Positions 1 through 14,980 of a stretch of 64,000 nt of DNA are shown in pieces. Position numbers and translations under genes: made by a program. The DNA lies in contig NC_134838.1 in NCBI RefSeq assembly GCF_965363235.1, forward strand, positions 6,763,001-6,827,000, written 5' to 3'. Origin of the DNA: Mytilus galloprovincialis (lineage: Eukaryota; Mollusca; Bivalvia; Mytilida; Mytilidae). The notes under the pieces were generated by a model. The model did not search any database and was not told where the DNA came from. It saw only the letters and a program-made list of their open reading frames with translations. Numbering within the stretch: the first letter of the stretch is position 1; each line of letters begins with the position of its first letter.

Positions 1-690
1 GATCCGACTAGAACCACGAGAAATATATCAGAATTCTCTATCCGATCAGAGAAATGATACTGAATCCTCGGATCCAAATAAAACCACGAGAAATATATCA
101 GAATACACTATCCAGTCAAAGAAATATATATTGAATCCTCGGATCCGACTAGAACCACGAGAAATATATCAGAACACACTATCCGGTCAGAGAAATATAT
201 ACTGAATCCTCGGATCCGACTAGAACCACGAGAAATATATCAGTACACTATCCGGTCATAGTAATGTTTACTGAATACTCGGATCCGACTAGAACCACGA
301 AAAATATATCAGTACACTATCTGGTCATTGTAATGTTTACTGAATACTCGGATCCAACTAGAACCACGAGAAATATATCAATTCACTATCCGGTCAGAGA
401 AATGAATACTGAATCCTCAGATCCGACTAAAACCACGAGAAATATATCAGTCAATATCCGGTCATAGTAATGTTTACTGAATACTCGGATCCGACTAGAA
501 CCAAAAGAAATACATCCATACACTACCCGGTCAAAGTAATGAATACTGAATCCTCGGATCCGACTAGAACCACGAGAAATATATCAGTACACTATCCGGT
601 CATAGTATTGTTTACTGAATACTTGGATCCAACTAGAACCATGAGAAATACATCAGAATACACTATCCGGTCAGAGTTATGTATGCTGAA
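1..690. repeat. 69-bp minisatellite, about 10 copies, cut by the window edge
   Basis: Direct repeats each begin with GATCCGACTAGAACCACGAG and recur at 1, 71, 142, 213, 282, 351, 420, 488, 558 and 626, a period of 68-71 bp. Copies differ by point changes and 1-3 base indels. The period is close to 23 codons, so short open frames on the plus strand (264-467, 470-730) are by-products and not genes. The array continues beyond the left edge of the window. Confidence 0.93.
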
Positions 691-1823
691 TCTCTTTCCT
701 TCTTTCAAATTGAATCGGCACTTTGTCTAAGGGAAAGCACTCATGTACTCTTAGACACAATATCTTATAAAAGCTCAAATTATTGTAAAAAGAGGGACAA
801 CTCTTGAATTTTATACTTGAAATTTCAGTTTTGTCTGAAATTTTGACATTAAAATAGAACTGTTATAAAAAATCTGTAAAAAGTGGGTAATCATATAAAT
901 TTCAAAGTGTCATAGATGTGTGTATGAAAAAGAGATAAAAGTTTAGATGACTTTTGATTAATTTACATGTACTTCTATCTCACCATACTATTTTCTTTTT
1001 TATTAGAATTACAATTTAAAGAATTAAGAATAAGTAAATCAGTTTATTTCATTTAAATTAATTATACTAGTAAATATTTTTTAAAGTATTTAAAACGATA
1101 AAATAAGAAGTGTTGACAAGTTATTATTTGTTACTCGTCGTTTTTATTGAAATATATTTTCAGATTAAACCTCCATTCCTCAATCATATGAAAAATACGA
1201 TTGATGTGCCCAATTCGAGGATGTCAATTCTATGATTGCTGTGCTGTAGTCCAGAGTGTAATTTCTTCAGATACCGGTTGCAGCAACAAGTGCACACAAG
1301 AGTGAACAAGCCACTGAACATAATGGTATAACGTAATGCATCTGTTCATGCTGTTTAAATTTCGTTCGTCTAAAGCACCTTTATGAATTTAGCTTCTTAT
1401 TTCGAACTATCAGATCCAAGAAAGTGTAAATATATCTAAATATTTAAACTGCATAATCACGGAGAACAATGAGAAACAGTAGCTGACGGGTAAATCTTCC
1501 TCTTAAAGAGAACCCCTACATGAAATGAACCAAAATTAGGGCGGCCATGAACAGAATACAACAGTCCGCTCTATACCAATTATAGACCGACGCAAATTGA
1601 CAGGGTAGTTTCAGGCGAGACGGTTTCAGAAGACAAATATTTCAGTGAGATATGATAAGACGGTGAATATTAAATTTTATTCCAAATGTACTTATGTTTG
1701 ATGAAAAAAACTCATCTGTATTGTATTAATGGATACAACATCGGAAATGATACCATACAAGATAAAAAGAACACCTGTCTTAGAATCTCAGTATACAGTT
1801 TTAAATTAAATCATTCTGTTCAC
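691..1823. other. AT-rich spacer, no gene seen
   Basis: No long open frame, recognisable repeat or RNA gene is visible. It separates two minisatellites. Confidence 0.5.
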
Positions 1824-2112
1824 AAATCAAGACAGGTTTTCTGATTCTATATTAATTGAATATAAATCAAGACAGGCTTTCCGATCCTATATTATTTGAA
1901 TATAAATCAAGACAGGCTTTCCGATTCTATATTAATTGAATATAAATCAAGACAGGCTTTCCGATCCTATATTAATTGAATATAAATCAAGACAGGCTTT
2001 CCGATTCTATATTAATTGAATATAAATCAAGACAGGCTTTCCGATCCTATATTAATTGAATATAAATCAAGACAGGCTTTCCGATTCTATATATATTGAA
2101 TATAAATCAAGA
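1824..2112. repeat. 40-bp minisatellite, 7 copies
   Basis: The unit contains GACAGGCTTTCCGATYCTAT followed by ATTAATTGAATATAAATCAA. Copies start at 1821, 1861, 1901, 1941, 1981, 2021 and 2061, exactly 40 bp apart, with a partial copy at 2101. A C/T alternation (GATCC/GATTC) between neighbouring units suggests an 80-bp higher-order unit. Confidence 0.95.
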
Positions 2113-2600
2113 AGGAATGTATTTCATCAACAATATAAGACCGAACAACAAACTCCAAACAAATCAGCTGTAATGTATTTCATCAACAATATAAGACCGA
2201 ACAACAAACTCCAAACAAATCAGCTGTAATGTATTGCATCAACAATATAAGACCGAACAACAAACTCCAAACAAACCAGCTGTAATGTATTGCATCAACA
2301 ATACAAGACCGAACAACAAACTCCAAACAAATCAGCTGTAATGTATTGCATCAACAATACAAGACCGAACAACAAACTCCAAACAAACCAGCTGTAATGT
2401 ATTGCATCAACAATACAAGACCGAACAACAAACTCCAAACAAACCAGCTGTAATGTATTGCATCAACAATACAAGACCGAACAACAAACTCCAAACAAAC
2501 CAGCTGTAATGTATTGCATCAACAATATAAGACCGAACAACAAACTCCAAACAAATCAGCTGTAATGTATTGCATCAACAATATAAGACCGAACAACAGA
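2113..2600. repeat. 56-bp minisatellite, about 8.7 copies
   Basis: The unit contains ATAAGACCGAACAACAAACT and CAGCTGTAATGTATTGCATC. CAGCTG recurs at 2165, 2221, 2277 and onward at 56 bp. It directly abuts the 40-bp array on the left and repeat X on the right. Confidence 0.95.
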
Positions 2601-4155
2601 TTTTCGGGATCCTCTGGGTTGAACTATTTGAAAGCCATCATAATTTTTGCCCATTGACCCCCATTTTTTATTATATAAATCTTTTACATATATATATATA
2701 TACACGAGTCTAAATTGAAAACTACGTTCAAACCTATGATTGCGTTGGATAAAAACCGCAATTTTTATACGTGTGCATGTAAAACAAATTTCGTTGTAGA
2801 AGGGTCTAAAAACAGCACAAACAACATTTTCCAAAAGACCAAAAAAGTGAAAAAGTATATTTAAACAAAACGCATTTGACTAACAGGTCGAACAACTGAT
2901 GTTCTTTAACCCTGCTGACTGCCATTGGCGATTGCCAAATAAAATTGATCACAAGATGTAACAAAATGGATCTTAATATAAATTTAATACTAAACAGAAA
3001 AAAATTAACTTGTGGTCACGATGTTATGCCACAAACATACGGTGTCAATATTTTTTTAGTACACCAGATCCGGATTTCGACAATAAATGTCTCTTCAGTG
3101 ATGTTAGGGATCGAAACGGTATTTGGAAGGCCATATAAAAAGTACCCTCATTTTTAGAAAAAGTACCCTCATTTTTAGATAGACTCTTCAATTTTAAGAG
3201 TCAATATAGGATGAACGGATCATATAAACCGGAGGGAAAATATGATACAAGCCCAAACGAAAAAATATAAACGAGTCTAAATTGAAAACTACGTTCAAAC
3301 CTATGATTGCGTTGGATAAAAACCGCAATTTTTATACGTGTGCATGTAAAACAAATTTCGTTGTAGAAGGGTCTAAAAACAGCACAAACAACATTTTCCA
3401 AAAAACCAAAAAAAGTGAAAAAGTATATTTAAACAAAACGCATTTGACTAACAGGTCGAACAACTGATGATCTTTAACCCTGCTGACTGCCATTGGCGAT
3501 TGCCAAATAAAATTGATCACAAGATGTAACAAAATGGATCTTAATATAAATTTAATACTAAACAGAAAAAAATTAACTTGTGGTCACGATGTTATGCCAC
3601 AAACATAAGGTGTCAATATTTTTTTAGTACACCAGATCCGGATTTCGACAATAAATGTCTCTTCAGTGATGTTAGGGATCGAAACGGTATTTGGAAGGCC
3701 TTATAAAAAGTACCGATTTAATAACAACATTTTCGTATAATAACATCTTATATTAGTACCGTTGTGCAAATCTTTAGACTGATATAATTTTTTCCTTATC
3801 TGCATAGTATCGCCTATTTTAGACGATCCGGTACATAGTAAATTTGCTGGTTGGTCTTTTTTATAGACTTTTATATATATATATATATATAATTATAAAC
3901 CATCTGCAAAAGTCTTATAAAATCTTTGTTATAATTTAATAGTTTTTGAGAACTTAAACTTGTCAATGATAAACCTATTAAAATTCAAGAGAGAACATTT
4001 TTCCGCCAAAATTTCAATGGCTAATATCTTGAAAACAAGCACATTGACCTATATATTTCTTTTGCTCTTTTTGTTTCTTTATAAATCCCCTATCAATATA
4101 TACCAGTGTTTATATGAAAAGCATGTTATTTTGAAACTGAGTAGCGAACTTCCTT
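2600..4155 (+). repeat. Dispersed repeat X, copy 1, split by an insertion
   Basis: The outer parts (about 2600-2690 and 3890-4155) align with one continuous stretch at 49334-49690. Shared landmarks in order are the Cys-Pro-rich block around CCCATTGACCCCCATTTTT, AAATCTTTTACAT, AAAAGTCTTATAAAAT, TTTTTGAGAA, AGAGAGAACATTTT and ATTGACC. The 1.2 kb between the two halves is absent from the second copy. No coding function is apparent. Confidence 0.78.
2695..3885. mobile_element. Unclassified 1.2-kb insertion made of two tandem copies of a ~445-bp block
   Basis: Block one (2705-3146) and block two (3272-3714) are near-identical over about 440 bp at an offset of 567 bp. Both begin CGAGTCTAAATTGAAAACTA and end GGTATTTGGAAGGCC plus TATAAAAAGTACC. 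The compound insertion is bounded on both sides by (TA)n tracts (2689-2702 and 3871-3891), as if a TA target was used. Short open frames in each block are duplicates of one another and show no domain I recognise. Confidence 0.72.
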
Positions 4156-4810
4156 AAAAAATATTTTGCAAGGAAAAAAGTTCGTTTTAGTGAAACTATC
4201 CGTTGATTATGTATATCAATGTATTTCAGGTAGTAATTTTATAATACTCTTGTAATGTTGATTGAAAGAAGAATAAATTGTTCTTACAATAGAACAAAAA
4301 AATACAAACCAATTTTTCGAAAAATATAGCCTCAAAATATAAAAGTGTAATATTAGAGACATGTGTGTGTCTCTGATAATAGGAAGCAAAGATAAAGAAG
4401 GATGTGATGCGCCGATTATTGTTGTTTGCGCTCAATAGCAAATGGTTCATGCATATCTATTATTTAGTAAATCTGATAGGTAAGTTCTGCAATTATAGAT
4501 TGACCAGGAGTTTATTTAATATTTGTAATCAAATTATTTAGAAATTTTAGACTCTTTAGCACAAACGACAAGTTGAAATTCAAACCCCTGGAGAACGGAC
4601 AAGAATTCCGACCTCCATATGTTGGATAGAGACAGAAAGGATCCATTTCAACAGACTATATACACGTGAGATCGTGAAACTCACCATTACACGTGACGAG
4701 TCACCAGCTTTACCCCCAATATATACTAGCATGGTTTTAACCATAAAATACTGGGCCGTGTTTGGTTGTGATTCAAAGATAGTAAAGTATCTTTTTCTTC
4801 CCTACCTTGA
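4156..4810. other. AT-rich spacer, no gene seen
   Basis: Nothing recognisable apart from short non-conserved open frames. Confidence 0.45.
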
Positions 4811-5070
4811 CAAGTCGATTGTATGAACTCCATTAACTTGAGGAGATTGTATGAACTCCATTTACTTGAGGAGATTGTAAGAACTACATTAACTTGAGGA
4901 GATTGTATGAACTCCATTAACTTGAGGAGATTGTATGAACTTCATTAACTTGAGGAGATTGTATGAACTCCATTTACTTGAGGAGATTGTATGAACTCCA
5001 TTTACTTGAGGAGATTGTATGAAATCCATTAACTTGAGGAGATTAACTTGAGGAGAATGTATGAACTCCA
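4811..5070. repeat. 28-bp minisatellite, about 9 copies
   Basis: The unit is CTTGAGGAGATTGTATGAAC followed by TCCATTAA. Most spacings are exactly 28 bp; one unit near 5040 is shortened. The period is not a multiple of three, so the overlapping minus-strand frames are artefacts. Confidence 0.95.
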
Positions 5071-7398
5071 TAAGAAGCAAGACCGGTTGGTTCGACAGGG
5101 TAAGCATCTTCTGTTTTGCATGCATCGCCAGCTATGCAAAGTTCTTCTTTGCTCTTTCGGTGAATTCTCTGATAAGCTAACAGCTGGCAATATGTCTACC
5201 GGACTATGCTAATATGCTAATGTTATTTTAAATCTTTTAGGAACACAAAATAAAGAATATATTCATGTATGTGATGTTTGCAAAACCTCATTATTTTAAC
5301 ATTAAGCGTTTTATTAGAAAACGTATTCAAAGAATGTGTCACTAAATGTGGTTGTAGTGCTAAGACCAAAAGACGCGTATTTAGTTTTATTTTTTGGGAG
5401 GGTATTTGGAAACAAGTCACGGTAACAGATCGTGCCATCCAAATTAAATGAAATAGCAAATAAAAGTCGATTTAAAATTCTTAAAATCCAAGTGTTAGAA
5501 TTACTTTCAACAGCTCAGTTTTTTGTAAACGTTTAATGCCTGAAGAAATTGTCAATTTATAAAAAGCCTGTAACATAAGCAAAGGCAATTAATTAAGGGA
5601 TTAAGAAGGTTTAAAAGATGCCAAAACGAAATAACCATTCATTTAAATATAACAATACGTGTTCGCTGCAAGGTTTTGTAAGACGTACAATGTATTAGTA
5701 ATTTATTGTCCAAACTGTTGCAGATTATAAGTAATTAAATAAATAGAATTATAGAAATCCAGTCTTTTCAAGTTTGGCCAAGATTATGGCAATAAATCCG
5801 TCTACAACACACATTTATATATGTAAGACAAAGTCTACTGACTAGAATAATAATGTATGAAATGAAATATATGACAAATATGGAAAATAGAGTAAAACAA
5901 TTGAACTAATTCAATGTTGATAATAATGAATTTCACATATCCGAGTCTTCACAGTCAGCCCTATAATATACATTACAATTCTTGCCAGGCACTTTGAATG
6001 AGGGATCAATGAAAACATGAAAGATGATCTAGTCGAGGGAATTGACCGACTTAAATTACTATGAATGACAAAATAAATGCACCAATTACGTCTTTTAAAA
6101 CGTAATTGAAGACATGAGATCATATTACAATCAATGCATTATATGCGTCTTCTGTCCTTTCTGGAAACAATAGAATTTAAAACACCTTTATCAGATATAG
6201 CTGATTTTTTTTGTGGAGGTCAACACTAAAAGTAACTCAGGATTGTATGAAACAAGTTATGTTTAACAAAAGAGGACTTCTATACATTTTCTTATTTAAC
6301 AAAATGTCTTTGAAACCAATAGTAGTAACGTTGTATTATTTCATTCCTATTTTTTAGAGGGAGGGTATAGATTTTCGGTTTTGATAATACTGCATATGCA
6401 TTTATAGCTCGTCTTTAATTAAGCGAGTTAATGCTGTTCGATAAGAGCGATGCAAATAACTACTGATGTTTGGGTTTTTTCTTTGCTACTTATTTGTGGT
6501 ATATGCTTCATTTGTTAATTGCATATGCAGTCTCTCAGTATGTTTTGACACTAGAGAGGGTTACTGGAATACACGATAATATCTTACAAGTTACAAGGGA
6601 GCTATAAGAACCAAAAACTATCCATAGACTACTTAAAGATTAAATATAATGCTCTCGCGGTTGTCAATGAATCTGTATCTGACATGCTTTTATGAAAAAT
6701 TCCTAAAATGAAACAATAATCATTGTTGAAAACATCATGGCCAGTCATGCTCTGAATGAAAACATTCCGTAGAACTATCACCAGTATGCATTTGATCAAG
6801 GCTAAAATGTTTATTTTTCTTTTTCTTGTATTGTTTTTTTCTTTTTTTATATTTTTTTGAATTAACAAAATCGTGCTCTCCTGTACTGCATAATGAATAC
6901 TAATCCAAAGGTTAGCCGCCGAAAGTGATGTCGGGATTATTAGGAGCAGCATCGCGAGTGTCTTAATTATTTGATACAGTATTATTTTAACAATGTTTCC
7001 CAGAGTCTTAGGTGTTTTTTTTGTCTATGATATTGGTGTTAACATGGAGTACAGCACATTTTCTGAGCTGATTGTATGCTTCGTTATTGTTGTATACGTT
7101 TTGTTTTTCCACGGATGGAGAAAAAAGGCTGAAAACCACGCTTTCGTATTGCAGACCTATTTAGTTCAGGTTAATTGGGTTTTTTTTGGTGAGTGAGTGT
7201 GGTGTTAGGTTCCATCTGACCAAATTGATACAACAAGCGTTCATAAAAATCTAATTTATATATCCACCCTGATGTTCAGACAATTTTGACAAGAGATTCT
7301 AGTAAGAGTTGTGTATCCCTCGTTTCAACGATTTAATATGAGACGAACATTTATCCTAAATTGGGACAGGCACTGTTATACAAGGGAGGTTGCGGTTT
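5071..7398. other. AT-rich spacer, no supported gene
   Basis: Only short frames occur. One plus-strand frame at 6993-7196 could encode 67 residues with a hydrophobic stretch near residues 26-41, but it has no homologue I recognise, and such frames are expected by chance at this length. Confidence 0.45.
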
Positions 7399-7995
7399 TG
7401 TAAAGATAGCAAAGTATTCATCAATATCATAACCTTTGTCAGAAGTATATATGTTCCCCTCATCTGTAAGGGTAGCAAAGTATTCATCAATATCATAACC
7501 TTTGTCAGAAGTATATATGTTCCCCTCATCTGTAAGGGTAGCAAAGTATATATCAATATCATAACCTTTGTCAGAAGTATATATGTTCCCCTCATCTGTA
7601 ATGGTAGCAAAGTATATATCAATATCATAACCTTTGTCAGAAGTATATATGTTCCCCTCATCTGTAAGGGTAGCAAAGTATTCATCAATATCATAACCTT
7701 TGTCGGAAGTATATATGTTCCCCTCATCTGTAAGGGTAGCAAAGTATATATCAATATCATAACCTTTGTCAGAAGTATATATGTTCCCCTCATCTGTAAT
7801 GGTAGCAAAGTATATATCAATATCATAACCTTTGTCAGAAGTATATATGTTCCCCTCATCTGTAAGGGTAGCAAAGTATTCATCAATATCATAACCTTTG
7901 TCGGAAGTATATATGTTCCCCTCATCTGTAAGGGTAGCAAAGTATTCATTAATATCATAACCTTTGTCAGAAGTATATATGTTCCCCTCATCATG
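7399..7995. repeat. 66-bp minisatellite, 9 copies, open in several frames on both strands
   Basis: The unit contains CATCAATATCATAACCTTTG and AGAAGTATATATGTTCCCCT. The 66-bp period equals 22 codons, so three overlapping frames stay open: minus 7351-8046, minus 7356-8174 and plus 7390-8205. The minus frame 7351-8046 repeats a 22-residue unit containing DEGNIYTSDKGYD and is the most protein-like, being acidic, aromatic and balanced. That frame has no ATG before the repeats and is closed upstream by TAA near 8080. Unit variants include silent (TCT/TCC) and replacement (Glu/Ile) changes, so they do not decide coding status. Confidence 0.93.
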
Positions 7996-9236
7996 ACAAA
8001 CTGTCGCGTAGATCTGTGTTTTATGACTATCAACCCTTCCAACCACAGTATAGTACGTTTGCTTCTTATCTTGGTTTTATACTTAACATACTTCCATGCA
8101 CTGAAATCTATTTTATTTTCAGTTAAAAGAATGAATGAATTCGATGACCCCATTATATTCTGCACCTTGTCCATACTTGAGTTATTTCTGAGCGAACCTA
8201 TTTAAAAGAAATTATTTAAATTTTTGCTTCTGTATGATTATTGGTTTCTGTCTCAATGAAATATCTCGTATTCAAAATCATGAATGTGAATATCTGTGTT
8301 TGATAAACGTGAATGTTTAAATGCCTTAATATCTTATACATGTATATAGTTCAAATACAACACTTAAAATATGCGTACTTAAAGAATGTCACAATGAAAT
8401 CTTTTATATATCTAAGCCAAAGGGTGTATATATTACAGTCGAAAAGAACGACCTCTGTTTAAATATCCAAATATGGAAATATCCTTATAGAGTTTACGTC
8501 GTAAGTTTTTATCGTGCGAAAACCTATATCTAAAACAGGAAAAACGAAACAGCTCAAAGGAAACAGAAGTCGAAAAGCTTAAAATTCCCTGCGTTCTACC
8601 ACGAAGTAAATAAGCTGTAAACTGTCCTATGGTGAAATAAACAATTTCCATATATAGGTACATTAACACTGTAAAATGAATATGCTTGGTCAGCATTTTT
8701 ATAGAATGTGATATTATGTTCGTTTTGGAGTAATTATATCTGAAATATCACCACTGAAATTTAATTCGTATCCTTGTTTAATTTCTATATTTATGTTTGA
8801 TATATCAACATTCCCAAACATTAACATGTACATTATATCAAGCTTCCTTCTCAAAAATGTAAAAAATACTTTTGACACCACATTTTCCTTTAATGTTTGT
8901 CATTTTTTTAAATAATTTTAAAATGACAAAACTTGCAAAAATCTGTGTTCACGTAAACAATATAATAGACACTTGAATGTTTTTAAAAAAAAATCCTCAC
9001 TCCTTTGCAGCGGTCAATAAATTTTAAAATTGCGGTTTACATCTTCCGCTGAAGAATACAAACATGTTAAATATTTATAAGATAAACCAGTAGTCAGCTT
9101 TGTGAAGAAAATTATATAATAGTTATGTTTCCATTATGACATTCTTCAGTTATTGCAGCTTTTGTTCAAACATTTTTGAATGGCGACATAGTATTTAAAA
9201 AAGCTATCAAAAGTAATCCTTTTTTCAAGATCAAAA
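7996..9236. other. AT-rich spacer, no supported gene
   Basis: A minus-strand frame at 8433-8696 (87 residues, basic, aromatic) is the longest non-repeat frame here. No family was recognised. It may be a remnant of a dispersed element. Confidence 0.4.
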
Positions 9237-9363
9237 TGCGCCCCCCTTTTTTGTGGGGAAAATTTGTATGATTATATAGGGAATCACTGAAGCATAGCCG
9301 GAGCGGGCCCCTCTTAGGCAGTCAGTGGGTCCAAACTTATGAAAAATCCTGGATCCGCCCTGC
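9237..9363. mobile_element. Fragment of the GGCGGATCCAG-end MITE family
   Basis: It shares GGGAATCACTGAAGC and the right end CCTGGATCCGCC with the complete copy at 14829-14980. The left end is not clear, so this is probably truncated or rearranged. Confidence 0.7.
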
Positions 9364-10283
9364 AGACCGTCACAGTCAGCTTTTAAATTTGTCCCTTTTT
9401 TATATTGTTTGTTTGCTGCACCGTTCCACTGAATATATCATATGTCATTCCCCGAGTATGAGCGAACATTGGCAAGATTCTAACCCTAGTAATTACTGAT
9501 TCATCGATGACTGTCTCCATTCCGTCCCCAACACAAACCATCTGCTAAAATCAATGTCTTGACTCATTTTCTATCTGCTCTTGTTTTTTCATCTTGTCGC
9601 GTTAAATACTTTGTCTGAGGGTTTAAATAAATAAAAACATACATCTTAAAAATATCAAAGCGTACCCCAGTAACCAGATCATATATTATTGATTGTTAAA
9701 CGTCTCATCAGCTCAGAAAAGGCTATGTTGCGACGAACCTGATTTTAAGCTTTCAGTAATAATTCACGGCTTTTTGCAAGAATTTCAATATTTTACACTA
9801 ATGACTATTTAAGTTTGTAGAAATACTGCTGACACTATAATAGCATAATTATGTTAATAAATTTGACAGTCAATACTCATATTCGACGAACACAGACAAT
9901 CTTTCAATTCATAACTGTTTTTATTGCCGAAAAACAGAAAACAAACACTTTTTATATATAAAATGTATCTATCAATATGTGTGATCATTGATCATTTTGT
10001 TACGTACATTTATATAACCACCCAAAGAAAAATTAAAGAAAACTGATTATATTGACAGTCGATATTGACATATACATGCATTATCTATGACGGGTGATTG
10101 TGGCTTAAAGGCGAGAATGTCTCACATGTACACGTACACAATTTGCACATGTGGCTGAGAAATCAAAGAATCTTAAAATTTGATAGAAATTTACTGGATT
10201 TTGAAACTGTCTTGTTTAGTCTTGTTAACGATCCTTATTTGTATTGTTGACCAATACATGATTTGATAATAATAGTATTCAAA
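9364..10283. other. AT-rich spacer, no gene seen
   Basis: No long frame, array or recognised element. Confidence 0.4.
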
Positions 10284-10316
10284 GGTACCAGGATTATAAT
10301 TTAGTACGCCAGTAAG
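10284..10316. repeat. Fragment of dispersed repeat F3
   Basis: GGTACCAGGATTATAATTTA followed by GTACGCCAG matches the longer copies near 30125 and (reversed) 22750-22860. Confidence 0.65.
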
Positions 10317-10338
10317 ACAGTAGTCTCAGAATTAATTT

Positions 10339-10450
10339 CAGTGGTGGATCTAGGGGGTTGGAACCCCCCTTTTTTTTTAAGATCATTGCCGATTTGAATT
10401 GGGACATATAGTTGGAATCCCCTTTTTAAATTGGATTTATACGCCCCTGA
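10339..10450. mobile_element. Diverged member of the GGCGGATCCAG-end MITE family
   Basis: It starts CAGTGGTGGATCTAGGGGG and ends with an inverted, degraded counterpart closing in CGCCCCTG. A run of C then T follows the left end, as in the complete copies. No coding capacity. Confidence 0.55.
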
Positions 10451-10959
10451 TTGGTTTGTCTATACACATAAATTTGTAGCCTGGGCTTGTCCACGTGTAT
10501 TTGTTCCTCCTTACTAACTTGACATTGTTGTAATATCTGTCCCTGTCGAATCGAATATTATATACCCGTTATTTCGTTTTATAAGAAAAAAATACTTGTG
10601 TATAAATATAGTATCTTATTTACTGCAAAATCTTTCTTACGTACTCAGTTTAATTATAGTAAAACTCCTATTTTAATAACATATATATTACGTTTATTTT
10701 TATTTTTTTTAATATTACTAATTATGCATGTACGTCTGCACTCCCATTACAAGAATGTTACATGTTATTCAAAGTCGACGTAATCATATAGAATAAATCA
10801 CTGTTATGACATACTCTTATCTTTTCTATTTGTCAAATTTTAATGAAAACAATCAGGACTTATCTCACCTGATGATTAACAGTAAATGCCACACTAACGA
10901 GTTGTAAAAATACCTGTGTGTCCATTACCTTTTAGGTGAGGTCATTATGAATATTCAGT

Positions 10960-13328
<2,369 letters not shown>

Positions 13329-13560
13329 ACTACAAACTATCATGTTCAAAACTGCAATTATTGTTATGTTATATACTGGTGCAGATAGCATACTTTTGTA
13401 TCATTGTTAAAACTTTATCTCGAGATCTGAAGTTAAATATAGATCTGAAAACTAGTAATGATCTGCACCGTCGTTACAGTCCGTGTCGTGGAGAACTCCA
13501 AGCAAGACGCTTAATTCGAACTATTTTGTATTACTTTTATAGAGTTCTTCGTTGTACACA

Positions 13561-13566
13561 AATAAA
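13561..13566 (+). terminator. Polyadenylation signal of actin A
   Basis: AATAAA lies 233 bp after the stop codon and is followed by a T/GT-rich stretch (TTTGATGTGCTTATT). This gives a 3' UTR of about 250 bp. Confidence 0.75.
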
Positions 13567-13599
13567 GCTGTAAAACCCAATTTGATGTGCTTATTAAAT

Positions 13600-14158
13600 A
13601 TATGTATTGTTGTTTCTGGTTAAAGGTATAATGATGCTTCAAGTTGTCTGTCTGATCTGAGTTTGCCAGAACGAGGTGTATTTTGCATATTTTATCTAGT
13701 CTCCTGTGTCGGAACGAAGAGTACCCATGCTTATTTTGTATTCCTGTGTGGTCTCAATATTCCAGTAGTTTATTCTGCTTTATGTTTTTGTTCTCGACAA
13801 GCTATTAAAGAGTTAACTGATTAGAACTAGTCTAATTTTCATTGAAGACCTCAAACAATGTCTCTATGTTTACATTTTATTTTGTCGGCGATGTCCCACT
13901 AGACGGTAGTATAACACATTATAGCATAGTACTTCATACCAAGTACATAGACCAACAAGGGGTAACCTAACATTTTGATAATAAACGATTCATAGAACAA
14001 TACTGAGGGTAGTTGAAATATTCTGCCACTGAGTCAAATTAAAAACTTCATTCCTGTATATCATACGACATAGTTCGCTTCACACTTAAATATATTTATT
14101 TGAAAACAAGTAACTAGCATGATAACATAGTATTTCTTCAAGCCTGAAAAAAGTGACC
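13600..14158. other. Spacer downstream of actin A, no gene seen
   Basis: T-rich unique-looking sequence with no frame or element identified. Confidence 0.4.
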
Positions 14159-14269
14159 AAGCTTGAGGTATTGAGCTATATATTATACTGGAACAAGCTT
14201 GAGGTATTGAGCTATATATTATACTGGAACAAGCTTGAGGTATTGAGCTATATATTAAACTGGAACAAG
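14159..14269. repeat. 36-bp tandem repeat, 3 copies
   Basis: The unit is GCTTGAGGTATTGAGCTATA followed by TATTATACTGGAACAA, starting at 14161, 14197 and 14233. Copies are almost identical, indicating a recent expansion. Confidence 0.95.
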
Positions 14270-14828
14270 TTGCCTAGGCTAGTAATGGGAACGCAAACAA
14301 ATCGAAAATAATAAGAGCTATTGCAAGATGATATATGCTCGTATTCTCGTCAATGTCATACTAGTATATCATATCTCGCGGTTAAGGATTTATAAAACGC
14401 TTACGGGGGTGGATTTTCTTCTATATGCTATAGCACACAGCTACTTTTTCATAGGTACTATTTCTGTACTAAAAATCTGTAGTACTGGAAATCTACTTTT
14501 AATATTCAGAACTATTTTGTTACTTTGAAATTATCGTAATATTTAGGTAGCTGTATTTTACAGTACTTTATTTGTACTTGAAATTTAGGAATTACAGATT
14601 TTTGGTTACTACCGTTACATTTTCAGCATTTTGAAAGATTTTTTCTATTTCAAATCTCTTCAAGTAATGATTTTCAAACATGGAATATTGTATTATTTCT
14701 GTATCAAGTACTGTAAAATGCACAGTGGAAGAGGGCGTACGCCCCTTCCCCTTTTGCTCGGACTTTTTTTTTTTTTTTTTTGTAAAATGATTAATCAGAC
14801 TAGATTTCGAACTTTGCCATTTCCCGTG

Positions 14829-14980
14829 CAGAGGCGGATTTAGGGGGGGGGCCGCGCCCCCCTTTTTGGGAAAAAATTTGGTTGCTTATATAGGGAATCA
14901 CTGAAGCGTGACTGGAGCAGGCCCCCTCTTAGGTCAGACAGTGGGCCCCCCACTTATGAAAATTTCTGGATCCGCCACAG
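14829..14980. mobile_element. Complete 152-bp MITE, GGCGGATYYAG ends, 5-bp target duplication
   Basis: It begins CAGAGGCGGATTTAG and ends CTGGATCCGCCACAG, an imperfect inverted repeat. CCGTG lies directly on both sides (14824-14828 and 14981-14985), which looks like the target duplication. The interior holds G and C runs and GGGAATCACTGAAGC. It is nested inside the element at 14436-15885 and has no coding capacity. Confidence 0.8.

Noticed and set aside
1-5070. Tandem arrays as possible CRISPR
   Set aside because: The spacers are not unique sequences, units are contiguous, and the window is plainly animal DNA with introns and SINEs.
6993-7196. 67-residue frame with a hydrophobic segment
   Set aside because: Short, isolated and without homologue or promoter; expected by chance in AT-rich DNA.
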